Positions 7,052 to 16,356 of a DNA stretch of 64,000 nucleotides are shown one piece after another. The translations under genes were made by a program, and so were the position numbers. The stretch is from positions 62,001-126,000 of the forward strand of contig CAVQSI010000004.1 of the NCBI GenBank assembly GCA_963715825.1, written 5' to 3'. Under the pieces are notes generated by a model, which ran no database searches, was not told where the DNA came from, and was given only the letters and a program-made list of their open reading frames with translations. The first letter of the stretch is position 1. Each line of letters begins with the position of its first letter. Source of the DNA: Sva-07 sp963715825. Lineage in GTDB: Bacteria > Actinomycetota > Acidimicrobiia > Acidimicrobiales > Ilumatobacteraceae.

Positions 7052-8305
7052 GTGCAGCTCGATCTCGACTTCGTCCGCTCCCAGTTCCCGGCGTTCGGTC
7101 GCCCGATCAACGACGGCCAGTCGTTCTTCGAGAACGCCGGCGGGTCGTTCGCCTGCCGCCAGACGATCGACGCGATGCACGAGTACTACATCGACCTGAA
7201 GGTGCAGCCGTACAGCGAGTTCGAGTCGTCGCGCCGCGCCGGCGAGTTGATGGACCGTTCTCGCGAGCGCTGGGCGGAGGCCCTCGGCGTCGAGGCCCGC
7301 GAGGTGGTGTTCGGCCCGTCGACGTCGGCGAACACCTACGTCCTCGCCCACGCGTTCGCCGACGTGCTCGAACGCGGCAACGAGGTCATCGTCACCAACC
7401 AGGACCACGAGGCCAACACCGGTGCCATCCGGCGCGCTGCCGAACGGGTCGGCTGCACGATCAAGGAGTGGCGCATCGATCCCGACACCGGGCTGCTCGA
7501 CATCGCCGACTTCGAGTCGATGCTCAGCGAACGAACCGGGCTCGTCACGGTGCCACATGCATCGAACATCGTCGGCTCGGAGAACGACGTCACCCGCATC
7601 ACGCAGCTCGCCCATGGCGTCGGTGCCCGCGTGATCGTCGATGGTGTGTCGTTCGCCCCGCACTCGCTGCCCGACGTCGCGGCGATCGGCGCCGACGTCT
7701 ACCTGTTCAGTCTGTACAAGACGTACTCGGTGCACCAGGGTCTGATGGTCGTGCGCGCCGGCTTGATGGCCGAGCTGCCGAACCAGAGTCACTTCTTCAA
7801 CGACAGCGTGTCCGACAAGCGTCTCAACCCGGCCGGACCCGATCATGCACAGGTCGCGTCCGCGGGCGCGGTGCTCGACTACGTCGAAGCGCTTCATCGT
7901 CACCACGGTGGATCGCCCGGCGACGGTCTTCGCGCGGCGGTTGCTGACGTGTCGTCACGGTGGCGTGCCTACGAGGACTCGCTCACGCCCCGACTCCTCG
8001 AGTTGCTGTCCGACCGCGACGACGTCCGGCTGCTCGGCCCGGCGACGTTGGACGCGGTCGTGGGCCACCGTTGCCCGACGGTGGCATTCAGCCCACTCGC
8101 CCGGGATCCGCACGACGTTGCGCACGAACTCGTGCAGCGTGGGGTCCAGACGAGTTCGGGTCACTACTACGCGGCGCGCGTCCTCGATGGGCTCGGCATC
8201 GACCCCGATCGAGGTGTGGTGCGGCTGTCGTTCGTGCACTACACGTCGCCTGGCGACGTCGATCGGGCCGTGGACGCCCTGGCGGCCGTGCTCGGTTCGA
8301 GCTGA
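7052..8305 (+). CDS. class V aminotransferase (cysteine-desulfurase-like)
   Basis: A 417-residue fold-type I PLP enzyme. The family opening YFFENAGGSF-like FFENAGGSFACRQ, the segment DHEANTGAIRRAA and DGVSFAPHSLPD are present. The PLP lysine is Lys223 in SLYKTYSVHQG. It resembles the desulfurase-like subgroup that lacks a dedicated scaffold partner; no suf or isc genes are nearby, so iron-sulfur assembly is not implied. The GTG start at 7052 has GAGGG 6 bases upstream; longer in-frame extensions are antisense to the D-threonine-aldolase-like gene and are rejected. Confidence 0.8.
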   Translation: MQLDLDFVRSQFPAFGRPINDGQSFFENAGGSFACRQTIDAMHEYYIDLKVQPYSEFESSRRAGELMDRSRERWAEALGVEAREVVFGPSTSANTYVLAHAFADVLERGNEVIVTNQDHEANTGAIRRAAERVGCTIKEWRIDPDTGLLDIADFESMLSERTGLVTVPHASNIVGSENDVTRITQLAHGVGARVIVDGVSFAPHSLPDVAAIGADVYLFSLYKTYSVHQGLMVVRAGLMAELPNQSHFFNDSVSDKRLNPAGPDHAQVASAGAVLDYVEALHRHHGGSPGDGLRAAVADVSSRWRAYEDSLTPRLLELLSDRDDVRLLGPATLDAVVGHRCPTVAFSPLARDPHDVAHELVQRGVQTSSGHYYAARVLDGLGIDPDRGVVRLSFVHYTSPGDVDRAVDALAAVLGSS

Positions 8306-8340
8306 CGCACGGGCGCCGTGATGCCCCGCCGCTGGCGCGG

Positions 8341-10764
8341 ATGGGGCAAGCTGTGCCGGTGAGCGCGACGGTCGAGGAGGTTGCCCCCACCCTGGGCGAG
8401 CGCGACCGCCGCGACTGGCAACGCCATCCCGTCGACGTCGCCCGGCTCGCGATGCGCATCGTCCTGCTCGGTTTCGTCCTGCTCGTCACCGCGGTGATTC
8501 CGGCGGCGCTGACGAACGCGTCGGCCGACCTCGTCCGATTCCTCGATCGGATGCCCGAAGCGCTCCGGTACGCCCTCACCAGCATGGCCCAGCTGGCGAT
8601 CGTCGTCATCCCGATCGTGATCGTGGTCTGGCTCCTGCGCAGCCGAACACGGGCCGCCACGCTGCTCGTGGTCGGCGCCGCGGTGGTCGGTGGGGTCGTG
8701 ATGCTGCTCCTGACCGATTGGCTGACCCGGGCCGCACCGCCGACCGACATCACCGACCTCACATCCGGTTCGTTCGTGCCGACGAACTTCCCGTCGGCTG
8801 CCTACCTCGCGGCCCTCGTCGCCGGCGCGTCCGCAGCGTCACCCATGCTCCCGCCGTTCTGGCGCAAGGTGGCATGGACGGCGATCTGGGTCACGATGCT
8901 CGTCCGTGTGTTGAGCGCGACACAGGCGCCCGTGAACGTCGCGGTGACGCTTGCGCTCGGTAGCGCCATCGGTTCCGCTGCCCTGGTGGCGTTCGGGTCG
9001 CCGCAGCGTCGACCTGGATCGGCCACGCTTCGAGCCGGCTTGGCGACGGCAGGCTTGGAGGTCGACGAACTGGGCGCCGAGGCGACGGAGCGAGGGCTGC
9101 GGACCTACACCGGCACGGCGAACGGCGAGCCGATCGACGTCGTGTACCTCGATCGCGACGATCGCGACGTCGAGCTGTTCTCGCGTGTCGTCCGATCGAT
9201 CCGTGTTCGCGACGTCGACGAGCAGCGCATCTCGGTCACGCCACGCGTGCGCGCTGCGCAACTCGTGATGGCCACCTCGATGGCGGAGCGAGCGGGCGCC
9301 CGCGTGCCAGGAGTCCTCGCCGTCGCCCCGATGGACAACGACAGCGCGATCGTGGCGATGTCGAGTCCGCTCGGGGTCGCCCTCCGGTCGCTCGACGCCG
9401 ACGAGGTCAGCGACCGCGCCCTCGACGACCTGTGGGTGCAGCTCGGGCGCCTCCACGACGCGAAGATGGCGCATCGGTCGTTGAGCCGTGACCACCTGAT
9501 GCTCGATGGTGATCGGGCCACGTTGCTCGGCATGGACACGGCGATCGTCGCGTCGAGCGCCGAGTCGCGAGCTGTCGACCGAGCCGAGCTTCTCGTGTCG
9601 ACGGCCCAGACCGTCGGCGTCGATCGTGCACTGGATGCCGCCGTCAAGGTGGTCCCCTCCGCCGACCTCGAGGCGGCCCTGCCGTTCATCCAGCTCCCTG
9701 CGTTGCCCGCCCATGCTCGTCGGGAGGCGAAGAAGCCGAAGCACTTCGTCGACGACATTCGCACCGGTCTCCAGGAGCGGCTCGGCGCGGAGGAGGTCGA
9801 ACTCGCCGAACTCGAGCGGGTCAGCTTCGGCAAGCTCGTGGTCTGGGTCGGCTTCGCAGTTCTGGCGTTCTTCCTCCTGACGCTGATCAGCAACTGGTCC
9901 GACATCGTCGACGCGATGACCGGGATCGACTGGGTCTGGGTCGTTCCGATCGTGCTGGCAACGATCGGCGGAACGGTCGGTGGTGCGATGTCGCTCGCCG
10001 GATCGGTGATCCGTCCGATCCCGCTCTGGCCCGCGACGATCATCATGTTCGGTCAGTCGTTCCTCAACCGGTTCACGCCGATGAACGCCGGCGGGATGGC
10101 GATGCGCATTCGCTACCTCCAAAAGGGTGGCACCGACGTGACGGTGGCGACCGCGGCGATCGGCCTCACGTCGGCCGCGAGCGGCGTGATGCAGGTGGTG
10201 TTCATCGTCTTCTTCGTCCTGTGGAGCAGTACCGACCCCACCGGTGATGTGTCGACCAACAGCGGTGGGGGAGGGCCGGACCTCACGCTGGTCGCCGTGT
10301 TCGCAGGAGCGATCGTCGTCGCCGGCATCGTGGTGGCGGTGATGCCGAAGTTCCGGCGCTGGGTCGTCGCCTTCGTGAAGTCCACGATCGACAAGATCCG
10401 GCACGACTTCGGTGAGCTCGCCCGTCGCCCGAGCAAGCTCGGCCTGCTGTTCGGTGGTGCGGCCATCGCGAAGATGTCGACGATCGTCGCCTTCGTCTTG
10501 TCGTGTCGAGCCTTCGACATCGACATCCCGTTCGCCGAACTCGGCGCGATGTACCTCGTGGCGAACACGATTGCGTCCACCGTGCCGACGCCGGGTGGGG
10601 TCGGCGCGATCGAAGCGGCACTGATCCTCGTGCTCACCAACGCCGGGGTTCCCCAGGCCACCGCGTGGGCGGCAGTCCTGCTGTTCCGGCTGATCAACTA
10701 CTGGCTGCCGACGATCCCCGGCTACGTGTGCCTCAAGGTCAGCGAGCGTCGCGAGTACGTCTGA
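8341..10764 (+). CDS. multi-domain membrane protein: pseudokinase plus lysylphosphatidylglycerol-synthase-type flippase domain
   Basis: An 807-residue protein. Residues ~30-210 hold several hydrophobic segments of a PAP2-like arrangement (FVPTNFPSAAYLAALVAG). Residues ~215-460 resemble a protein-kinase fold: HRSLSRDHLMLDGD near residue 378 stands where kinases have HxDLxxxN, and LGMDTA stands for DFG. The catalytic Asp of the first motif is missing, so I infer a pseudokinase. Residues ~490-800 form the UPF0104/LPG-synthase transmembrane domain (FLNRFTPMNAGGMAMRIRYL, TVPTPGGVGAIEAAL). It may move a lipid-linked substrate. The start is uncertain: ATG 8341 or GTG 8359. Confidence 0.75.
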   Translation: MGQAVPVSATVEEVAPTLGERDRRDWQRHPVDVARLAMRIVLLGFVLLVTAVIPAALTNASADLVRFLDRMPEALRYALTSMAQLAIVVIPIVIVVWLLRSRTRAATLLVVGAAVVGGVVMLLLTDWLTRAAPPTDITDLTSGSFVPTNFPSAAYLAALVAGASAASPMLPPFWRKVAWTAIWVTMLVRVLSATQAPVNVAVTLALGSAIGSAALVAFGSPQRRPGSATLRAGLATAGLEVDELGAEATERGLRTYTGTANGEPIDVVYLDRDDRDVELFSRVVRSIRVRDVDEQRISVTPRVRAAQLVMATSMAERAGARVPGVLAVAPMDNDSAIVAMSSPLGVALRSLDADEVSDRALDDLWVQLGRLHDAKMAHRSLSRDHLMLDGDRATLLGMDTAIVASSAESRAVDRAELLVSTAQTVGVDRALDAAVKVVPSADLEAALPFIQLPALPAHARREAKKPKHFVDDIRTGLQERLGAEEVELAELERVSFGKLVVWVGFAVLAFFLLTLISNWSDIVDAMTGIDWVWVVPIVLATIGGTVGGAMSLAGSVIRPIPLWPATIIMFGQSFLNRFTPMNAGGMAMRIRYLQKGGTDVTVATAAIGLTSAASGVMQVVFIVFFVLWSSTDPTGDVSTNSGGGGPDLTLVAVFAGAIVVAGIVVAVMPKFRRWVVAFVKSTIDKIRHDFGELARRPSKLGLLFGGAAIAKMSTIVAFVLSCRAFDIDIPFAELGAMYLVANTIASTVPTPGGVGAIEAALILVLTNAGVPQATAWAAVLLFRLINYWLPTIPGYVCLKVSERREYV

Positions 10765-10816
10765 TCGCCGAGCCGAGCAGGCGGACGCACGCGTCTCGAG
10801 CGCCTACGCTGCGAAC

Positions 10817-11320
10817 GTGAGCGCAGCAGTCACCGTCGGGGTGGTCATGGGATCGTCCAGCGACTGGCCGACGATGTCCAAAGCCGTCGAGGTGTTGACG
10901 TCGTTCGGCGTCGCCCACGAGGCACGGGTGGTCAGCGCGCATCGCATGCCCGACGAGATGTTCGCGTACGCCGAGGCCGCCGCCGAGCGGGGCCTGCGAG
11001 CGATCATCGCCGGCGCCGGGGGCGCAGCTCATCTCCCGGGGATGCTCGCAGCGAAGACGACGGTGCCGGTGCTCGGGGTCCCCGTGGCGTCCCGGCATCT
11101 CTCCGGGCAGGACTCGCTGTACTCGATCGTGCAGATGCCCGCCGGCGTCCCGGTGGCGACGTTTGCGATCGGAGAGGCCGGTGCGACGAACGCAGCGCTC
11201 TTTGCCGTCGCCCTGCTCGCGTTCGACGACCCGTCGCTGACGGACGCGCTCGACGCCTACCGGGCCGAGCGTCGAGACGCTGCAGCGTCGTCGGAGCTCC
11301 CGCCGCTCGGAGAGTCGTGA
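10817..11320 (+). CDS. purE: N5-carboxyaminoimidazole ribonucleotide mutase
   Basis: A 167-residue class I PurE, which converts N5-CAIR to CAIR in purine synthesis. The active-site motifs are GSSSDWPTM, VVSAHRMPDEM (with the catalytic His) and AGAGGAAHLPGMLA. GTG start. The stop overlaps the purK start by 4 bp (GTGA), the usual coupling for this pair. Confidence 0.96.
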   Translation: MSAAVTVGVVMGSSSDWPTMSKAVEVLTSFGVAHEARVVSAHRMPDEMFAYAEAAAERGLRAIIAGAGGAAHLPGMLAAKTTVPVLGVPVASRHLSGQDSLYSIVQMPAGVPVATFAIGEAGATNAALFAVALLAFDDPSLTDALDAYRAERRDAAASSELPPLGES

Positions 11321-12453
11321 CCGTGTCAGCGATCGTGCCGCCGGCGACGCTGGGGATCCTGGGCGGGGGGCAGCTGGGTCGCTATGCGGTGATGGCTGCG
11401 GCGTCGATGGGCTACCGCACGATCGTGCTCGATCCCGACCCGTCGGCACCCGCTGGTCTGCTGGCCCACGAACACCTCGTCGCCGCGTACGACGACCCCG
11501 ACGCGCTCCGGCGACTCTCGTTCGACTGCGACGTGATCACCACCGAGTTCGAGAACCCGCCCGCCGCAGCCCTCGACGAGCTGGCGGCATCAGTGGTCGT
11601 CGCGCCGTCACCGTCGGCGGTTCGTGTGGCGCAGGATCGGGTGGCAGAGAAGCGGTTTCTCGTGGAGAACGGGTTCCCCGTCGGCCGGTACCAGGTGCTC
11701 GAGGGCGACGATCCGGTGGTCGACGAGACGCTGGTCGAGTCGGGCGCGATCGTCAAGACCGCTCGCCTCGGCTACGACGGCAAGGGCCAGCGGTCGGTGG
11801 CTGGCGTGGCCGAGACCCTCGCAGCGTGGGCCGAACTGGGCGGCGTGGCGTGCGTGGTCGAGCAGCGACTGCCACTCGAGACCGAGCTCAGCGTGATCGT
11901 CGGCCGAACGCTTTCGGGCGACGTCGAAGCATGGCCGGTCGCCGAGAACCGTCATGTGAACGGAATCCTCGACGTCTCGGCCGTCCCGGCGATGGTGACG
12001 GCCAAGCTCGCCGACCGCGCCGTCGGCGTGGCGATGGCGATTGCCGATGCGCTCGCCTACGTCGGGGTGCTCGCCGTCGAGCTGTTCGTGGTCGCCGGCG
12101 AGTTGCTGGTGAATGAACTCGCACCGCGTCCGCACAACAGTGGCCACTGGACGCTCGACGCAAGCGTGACGAGTCAGTACGAACAGCAGGTGCGAGCGGT
12201 CTGCGGCCTCGGACTCGGCTCGACGGCGATGACCGCTCCGGCGATCTCGATGGTCAATCTCCTCGGCGACCTGTGGGACGGCGGTGAGCCCGACTGGACC
12301 GCAGTCTTCGACGATCCGAACGCCAAGCTCCACCTCTACGGCAAGCGTGAGGCACGGCCCGGTCGCAAGATGGGGCATCTCACCGTGACCGCTCCGGCGA
12401 CCAATCTCGCGGTCGCTCGTGCGTTGGAGCTCAGAGCGTCCGTCGTGCGATGA
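11317..12453 (+). CDS. purK: N5-carboxyaminoimidazole ribonucleotide synthetase
   Basis: A 378-residue ATP-grasp enzyme that carboxylates AIR with bicarbonate to feed PurE. It opens with LGILGGGQLGRY; TTEFENPP, KTARLGYDGKGQ and NELAPRPHNSGHWT mark the ATP-grasp core. It overlaps purE at its start. Its 3' end overlaps the convergent methyltransferase gene by 23 bp, within ordinary sequence of both proteins. Confidence 0.96.
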   Translation: MTVSAIVPPATLGILGGGQLGRYAVMAAASMGYRTIVLDPDPSAPAGLLAHEHLVAAYDDPDALRRLSFDCDVITTEFENPPAAALDELAASVVVAPSPSAVRVAQDRVAEKRFLVENGFPVGRYQVLEGDDPVVDETLVESGAIVKTARLGYDGKGQRSVAGVAETLAAWAELGGVACVVEQRLPLETELSVIVGRTLSGDVEAWPVAENRHVNGILDVSAVPAMVTAKLADRAVGVAMAIADALAYVGVLAVELFVVAGELLVNELAPRPHNSGHWTLDASVTSQYEQQVRAVCGLGLGSTAMTAPAISMVNLLGDLWDGGEPDWTAVFDDPNAKLHLYGKREARPGRKMGHLTVTAPATNLAVARALELRASVVR

Positions 12454-13027
12454 CGAGCGTGTCGAGTGCGGTCTTCGTGCCGTCCGGGGTGTCGACGTGG
12501 CGCTCGACGACCTCGGCCGTGATGATGTCCAGCGTGTCGAGTGCGGCGACCGACTCATCGACGGTGTAGCAGACGTCGGGCGACGGCGGTCCGCCGTGGC
12601 CCTGTTCGACGTTCGAGCGATCGTGGGCGATCACGAACAGCGTGCCGCCGGGAGCGAGCCAGGTCGATGCATGTTCCAGCACGATGCGCTGCTGCGTCGA
12701 CGGCAACTGCAGATACGACAGCACGACCAGATCGACCGGAACCTCGGGTTGCCAGGTCGTCGCGTCGGCGCACGCCGTCGCGATCGTGACGCCGTGGTCC
12801 TCGGCGAGACGGGCCGCCTTGTCGAGGCCGACCTGGGAGAAGTCGACGGCCGTCACGGTCCAGCCGCGTCCCGCGAGCCAGACGGCGTTGCGGCCTTCGC
12901 CGGCGCCGAGATCGACCGCCGTGCCCGGCTCGAGGTCGCTGAGGTGCGCTTCGACGAACTGGTTCGCCCGGCCGGTCCAGATCAACTCACTCGTCGAGTA
13001 CCGCTCGTCCCACTGCGTGCTGTCCAT
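12431..13027 (-). CDS. class I SAM-dependent methyltransferase (TehB-like)
   Basis: A 198-residue methyltransferase. The SAM-binding loop is AVDLGAGEGRNAVWLAGRG (residues ~37-55), followed by VTAVDFS ending strand 2 and a post-loop VDLVVLSYLQLP. It opens MDSTQWDERY, as in TehB and related small-molecule methyltransferases. Substrate unknown. ATG at 13027, preceded by a G-rich stretch. Longer in-frame extensions run through the palindromic repeats and are not real. Confidence 0.8.
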   Translation of the reverse strand: MDSTQWDERYSTSELIWTGRANQFVEAHLSDLEPGTAVDLGAGEGRNAVWLAGRGWTVTAVDFSQVGLDKAARLAEDHGVTIATACADATTWQPEVPVDLVVLSYLQLPSTQQRIVLEHASTWLAPGGTLFVIAHDRSNVEQGHGGPPSPDVCYTVDESVAALDTLDIITAEVVERHVDTPDGTKTALDTLVIARRTL

Positions 13028-13060
13028 CCCCCCAGTCTCGCCGCCAACACCCAACCCCAT

Positions 13061-13116
13061 CACGTTTGCGCGCAGGTTTTGGTGACCCGCCCCGCCCGAA
13101 ATGCAGCACAAACGTG
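13061..13116 (+). repeat. 56-bp palindromic repeat, copy 1 (family A)
   Basis: It opens CACGTTTGCGCGCAG and closes TGCAGCACAAACGTG, with the asymmetric core GGTGACCCG that sets the + orientation. It lies 33 bp upstream of the methyltransferase start, in tandem with copy 2 at 13133. Length and ends match five other copies in this window. Confidence 0.85.
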
Positions 13117-13132
13117 AAGGTTGCGCGGTCTT

Positions 13133-13188
13133 CACGTTTGCGCGCAGGTTTGGGTGACCCGCCCCACCCGGAGTGCAGCGCAAACGTG
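13133..13188 (+). repeat. 56-bp palindromic repeat, copy 2 (family A)
   Basis: Same orientation as copy 1 and 16 bp after it. CACGTTTGCGCGCAGGTTTG opens it, GGTGACCCG is the core and GCAGCGCAAACGTG closes it. Its end is 8 bp from the stop codon of the pirin gene. Confidence 0.85.
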
Positions 13189-13196
13189 GGTGTTGG

Positions 13197-14243
13197 TCAG
13201 GCGGTGGTGGCGGGGGCGGGTTCGACGTCGAACTGCTCGACGCGACCGTCGGCGTGGCGGGCGAACCGGCGGGGGGTCGGCCCGTGGTTCGGGTCGTCCG
13301 ATCCCCATGGCCAGCCACCGAACTGGGTGCGGCGGTAGTCCTCGAAGGCCTGTTGGATCTCGGCCTGGGTGTTCATCACGAAGGGTCCGTACTGCGCCAC
13401 GGGCTCGCCGATCGGGCGACCTTGCAGCACCATGCACTCGACGCCCTCGTCGCCCGCGACGAGTTCCAGTGGACGCGTCGGGTCGATCGCGGCACCGTTG
13501 CCGGCGTCGAGGCGCTCGCCGTCGACGGTGAGCCACGATCCGTGGAAGGCATACAGGAGGCGGTGCGACTCGGGCCCTGCGGCTGGCATCGTCCAGCGAG
13601 CGCCCGGGTCGAATCGGAGGTGCCAGATGGCGACGTCGGCTTCGGCCTTCGATGCCCACGAGTTCGGCGGCGGGCTCGGCGCTTCGGCGTTGTCGAGCGA
13701 GCCGGCGATCACGGTGATGTCGACGAAGGCGTCACCGTCTCCGCTGGCGACGACGACCGTCGGCGTGTCGTGGCTCCACAGCATGGTGAAGTACGGCTCG
13801 ACCATCTTGTCGGCGGCGGGGAGGTTGAGCCAGATCTGGAACAACTCGAGCGGATTCGGCTCGTCGCCGGACAGCAGCGGGAACATCTCGCAGTGGACGA
13901 TGCCCTTTCCGGCGGTCATCCACTGGGTGTCGCCACGCCCGAACCGCGCGGTGGCACCGAGCGAGTCGCTGTGGTCGCAGAACCCCGTACGCACGTAGGT
14001 CACGGTCTCGAAGCCGCGATGGGGGTGCTGCGGGAAGCCAGGCACGGTCGAGCCGTGGTACATGTTCCACCCGTCGACGCCGGCGAAGTCCTGGCCCATG
14101 TCACGTCCGACGAGGGGTGCGTCGGGGCCGAGGTCGACGGTGCCGGTCGGGTAGTCGTCGCGATGGTGTGCGCAGAACAGGAACGGGTCGATCGTCGGCC
14201 ACTGAGAGCCGAGGGGGAACGTCTGCAACAGCGCGCCGGACAT
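13197..14243 (-). CDS. pirin family protein
   Basis: A 348-residue bicupin of the pirin family. The metal-binding residues are visible in the N-terminal cupin: PQHPHRGFETVTYV (two His), and further on GKGIVHCEM (His and Glu). Pirins bind iron; some are quercetin dioxygenases and others regulatory partners, so the activity is not decided here. It is longer than typical pirins (~230-300 residues), with a C-terminal extension (about 300-348) rich in Arg, Pro and Gly. ATG at 14243. Confidence 0.85.
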   Translation of the reverse strand: MSGALLQTFPLGSQWPTIDPFLFCAHHRDDYPTGTVDLGPDAPLVGRDMGQDFAGVDGWNMYHGSTVPGFPQHPHRGFETVTYVRTGFCDHSDSLGATARFGRGDTQWMTAGKGIVHCEMFPLLSGDEPNPLELFQIWLNLPAADKMVEPYFTMLWSHDTPTVVVASGDGDAFVDITVIAGSLDNAEAPSPPPNSWASKAEADVAIWHLRFDPGARWTMPAAGPESHRLLYAFHGSWLTVDGERLDAGNGAAIDPTRPLELVAGDEGVECMVLQGRPIGEPVAQYGPFVMNTQAEIQQAFEDYRRTQFGGWPWGSDDPNHGPTPRRFARHADGRVEQFDVEPAPATTA

Positions 14244-14394
14244 GTCGTCATGCTAGCCGAAGATGATTGCGCCCGCAACGAACGTTGATCGTGGTGGAGG
14301 TCCGAAACGTGCACACCGCAGTGCGCTGGTCGCACCCGAACGCACAAATTCCGGGTTGGGGGGTGGGGGAGGGCGGTGTCGGTAGGTTTCGGCG

Positions 14395-15639
14395 GTGGCC
14401 ACTGCTCGTGACGTCCTCCAGTACCCGGCGGTGCGCCGGTATCTGCTGTCGACGGCGCTGGCTGCGGTGGGCCTCAACATCTTGGTCACGGTGCTGTTCA
14501 AGCAGGCCTTCGACCTCACCGGCGACACGCTCGCGATCGGCTTCATCGGCCTCGCGCAGTTCGTTCCCGCCGTGCTGCTGGTGCTGGTCAGCGGCTGGGT
14601 GGCCGACCGGTTCGACCGCCGACGCGTGTCGGCGCTCTTCCTGTTCGCCCGGGTCCTGTGCGCTGTCGGCTTCCTCGTCTACAGCCAGCTCGCGCCGGAT
14701 CCGGTGTGGCCGCTGTTCGCGTTGGCGTTCGTGTTCGGCGCCGCCGACGCGATGCTCGCGCCCTCGCGCCGTTCGATCGCTCCCTTGCTCGCCCCGCCCG
14801 AGATGTTCCCGCAGGTGGTGGCGCTGTGGACGGCGACGTTCACCGGCTCGGCGATCGTCGGACCCGTCATCGGCGGCTTCCTCTACTCGGTGGGCCCGAG
14901 CGAGGCCTATGCGCTCGCCGCCATCCTCGAGTTCGCGGCGATCATCCCGATCCTGATGATCGTGTACGTCCGTGAACCCGAACGCATCACCGACCGGCCG
15001 ACGTTGCACACCGCGCTCGAGGGCCTCCGCTTCGTGCGTCGCACCCCGGTCGTGCTCGGCACGATCTCGCTCGACTTGTTCGCCGTGCTGTTCGGCGGTG
15101 CGATCGCACTGATCCCGGCGGTGGCCAGCGAACGCCTCGGCGTCGGCGACATCGCGTACGGCTGGCTGCGCGCTGCGCCCGGCATCGGCGCGGCGCTGAT
15201 GGCGATCTGGCTGGCCACGCGTCCGATCACCCGCCGTGTGGGCCCGACGCTGCTGGTCGTTGTCGGGATCTTCGGCCTCGGCACCACGGTGTTCGGATTC
15301 ACGACGAACTACGCCGTTGCATTCGTGGCGCTGGTCGTGATCTCGGCGGCCGACATGGTGTCGATGTTCATTCGAGGCTCGATCGTCCCGCTCGTGACCC
15401 CGGACGAACAGCTCGGCCGCGTCAGTGCCGTCGAAGGCGTCTTCATCGGCGCGTCGAACGAACTCGGAGCGTTCGAGAGCGGTGTGGCCGCGAGGATGTT
15501 CGGTGTGCCATGGGCGATCGCCGGTGGGGGATTGATCACGATGGGCATCGCCGTGAGCTTCGCCTTCGTCTTCCCCTCGATCCGCAAGATCGACACCTTC
15601 GAGGAACTCCGCCCGCAACAGCCTCAGGTGCGGGTGTAG
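14395..15639 (+). CDS. MFS transporter (EntS/MFS_3-like)
   Basis: A 414-residue transporter with about 12 hydrophobic segments and the MFS loop VSGWVADRFDRRRVSAL between TM2 and TM3. The overall pattern (RFVRRTPVVLGTISLDLFAVLFGG, FIRGSIVPLVTPDEQLGRVSAVE) matches the enterobactin-exporter/macrolide-efflux branch. Substrate unknown; no siderophore genes are nearby. The GTG start follows a G-rich stretch. The 3' end overlaps convergent trmB by 16 bp. Confidence 0.85.
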   Translation: MATARDVLQYPAVRRYLLSTALAAVGLNILVTVLFKQAFDLTGDTLAIGFIGLAQFVPAVLLVLVSGWVADRFDRRRVSALFLFARVLCAVGFLVYSQLAPDPVWPLFALAFVFGAADAMLAPSRRSIAPLLAPPEMFPQVVALWTATFTGSAIVGPVIGGFLYSVGPSEAYALAAILEFAAIIPILMIVYVREPERITDRPTLHTALEGLRFVRRTPVVLGTISLDLFAVLFGGAIALIPAVASERLGVGDIAYGWLRAAPGIGAALMAIWLATRPITRRVGPTLLVVVGIFGLGTTVFGFTTNYAVAFVALVVISAADMVSMFIRGSIVPLVTPDEQLGRVSAVEGVFIGASNELGAFESGVAARMFGVPWAIAGGGLITMGIAVSFAFVFPSIRKIDTFEELRPQQPQVRV

Positions 15640-16316
15640 AGCAGGTCGGTGGGGGAGCGGCCGGCGTCGAGGCCGCGCTGTTCGAAGCGGGTGAGTGGCC
15701 GCCAGTCGGGCCGGTCGATCACGCCGCCGACGAGCCGGGGTTCGGCGTCGCACACCAGCCGCATCGACTCGGCGTAGTCGGCGATGTCGGTTGCGAGATG
15801 CATCGTCCCGCCGCTGCGAAGGCGATCGGTGAGTGCAACGACGACATCGGGCCCGACCAGGCGACGATGGAGGTTCCGGCGCTTCGTCCACGGATCGGGG
15901 AAGTAGATCCGCACGACCGCCAACGACTCGGGCGCGACCCGATCGAGGAACGGCAGCAGGTCGCCGTGCACGACTCGGATGTGATGGAGGCCGCGATGCT
16001 CGATGGCGTCGAGCACGGTCACGACGCCCGGCGTGTGCACCTCCACGCCCACCACGTCGAGGTCGGGATCGGCCGCCGCCATCTCGATGGTGGATTCGCC
16101 GTGCCCGAACCCGACATCGAGCACCACGTCACGTCGTTCGTCGGCTCGACGTCCGAACACGGTCGCCCAGTCGAGCATCGGACCGTCGAGGTCGAGACCC
16201 CAGCGCACGATCCATTCGTCGAACTCGGCTTGGCGCTTCGGCGACAGCGATCGCCGACGGACCTTGAACGACGCCGCCGGTCGCCGCACCGAACGAGCAC
16301 CGTCACCACCCGTCAC
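15624..16316 (-). CDS. trmB: tRNA (guanine-N7-)-methyltransferase
   Basis: This enzyme methylates G46 of tRNA variable loops. Family motifs are DVGFGHGESTIEMA (SAM loop), GVEVHTPGV, RIYFPDPWTKRRNLHRRL and a C-terminal TRFEQRGL. The normal length is reached from a GTG at 16316 (230 residues). An upstream in-frame ATG (16394) would overlap the start of divergent azlC, so I prefer 16316, or the GTG two codons earlier. No clear ribosome-binding site is seen at any of them. Confidence 0.9.
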   Translation of the reverse strand: MTGGDGARSVRRPAASFKVRRRSLSPKRQAEFDEWIVRWGLDLDGPMLDWATVFGRRADERRDVVLDVGFGHGESTIEMAAADPDLDVVGVEVHTPGVVTVLDAIEHRGLHHIRVVHGDLLPFLDRVAPESLAVVRIYFPDPWTKRRNLHRRLVGPDVVVALTDRLRSGGTMHLATDIADYAESMRLVCDAEPRLVGGVIDRPDWRPLTRFEQRGLDAGRSPTDLLYTRT

Positions 16317-16356
16317 GACCACGGGGTCGGACGTTACCGGCGCAAGACTGCGCCTC

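Noticed and set aside
13061..13188. CRISPR-like tandem repeat
   Set aside because: Only two units, each itself palindromic and 56 bp, with further single copies elsewhere; no cas genes.
14270..14345. Possible seventh family A copy between pirin and the MFS gene
   Set aside because: AAACGTG and a small GTGCG/CGCAC hairpin occur, but length, core and ends do not align with the other six.
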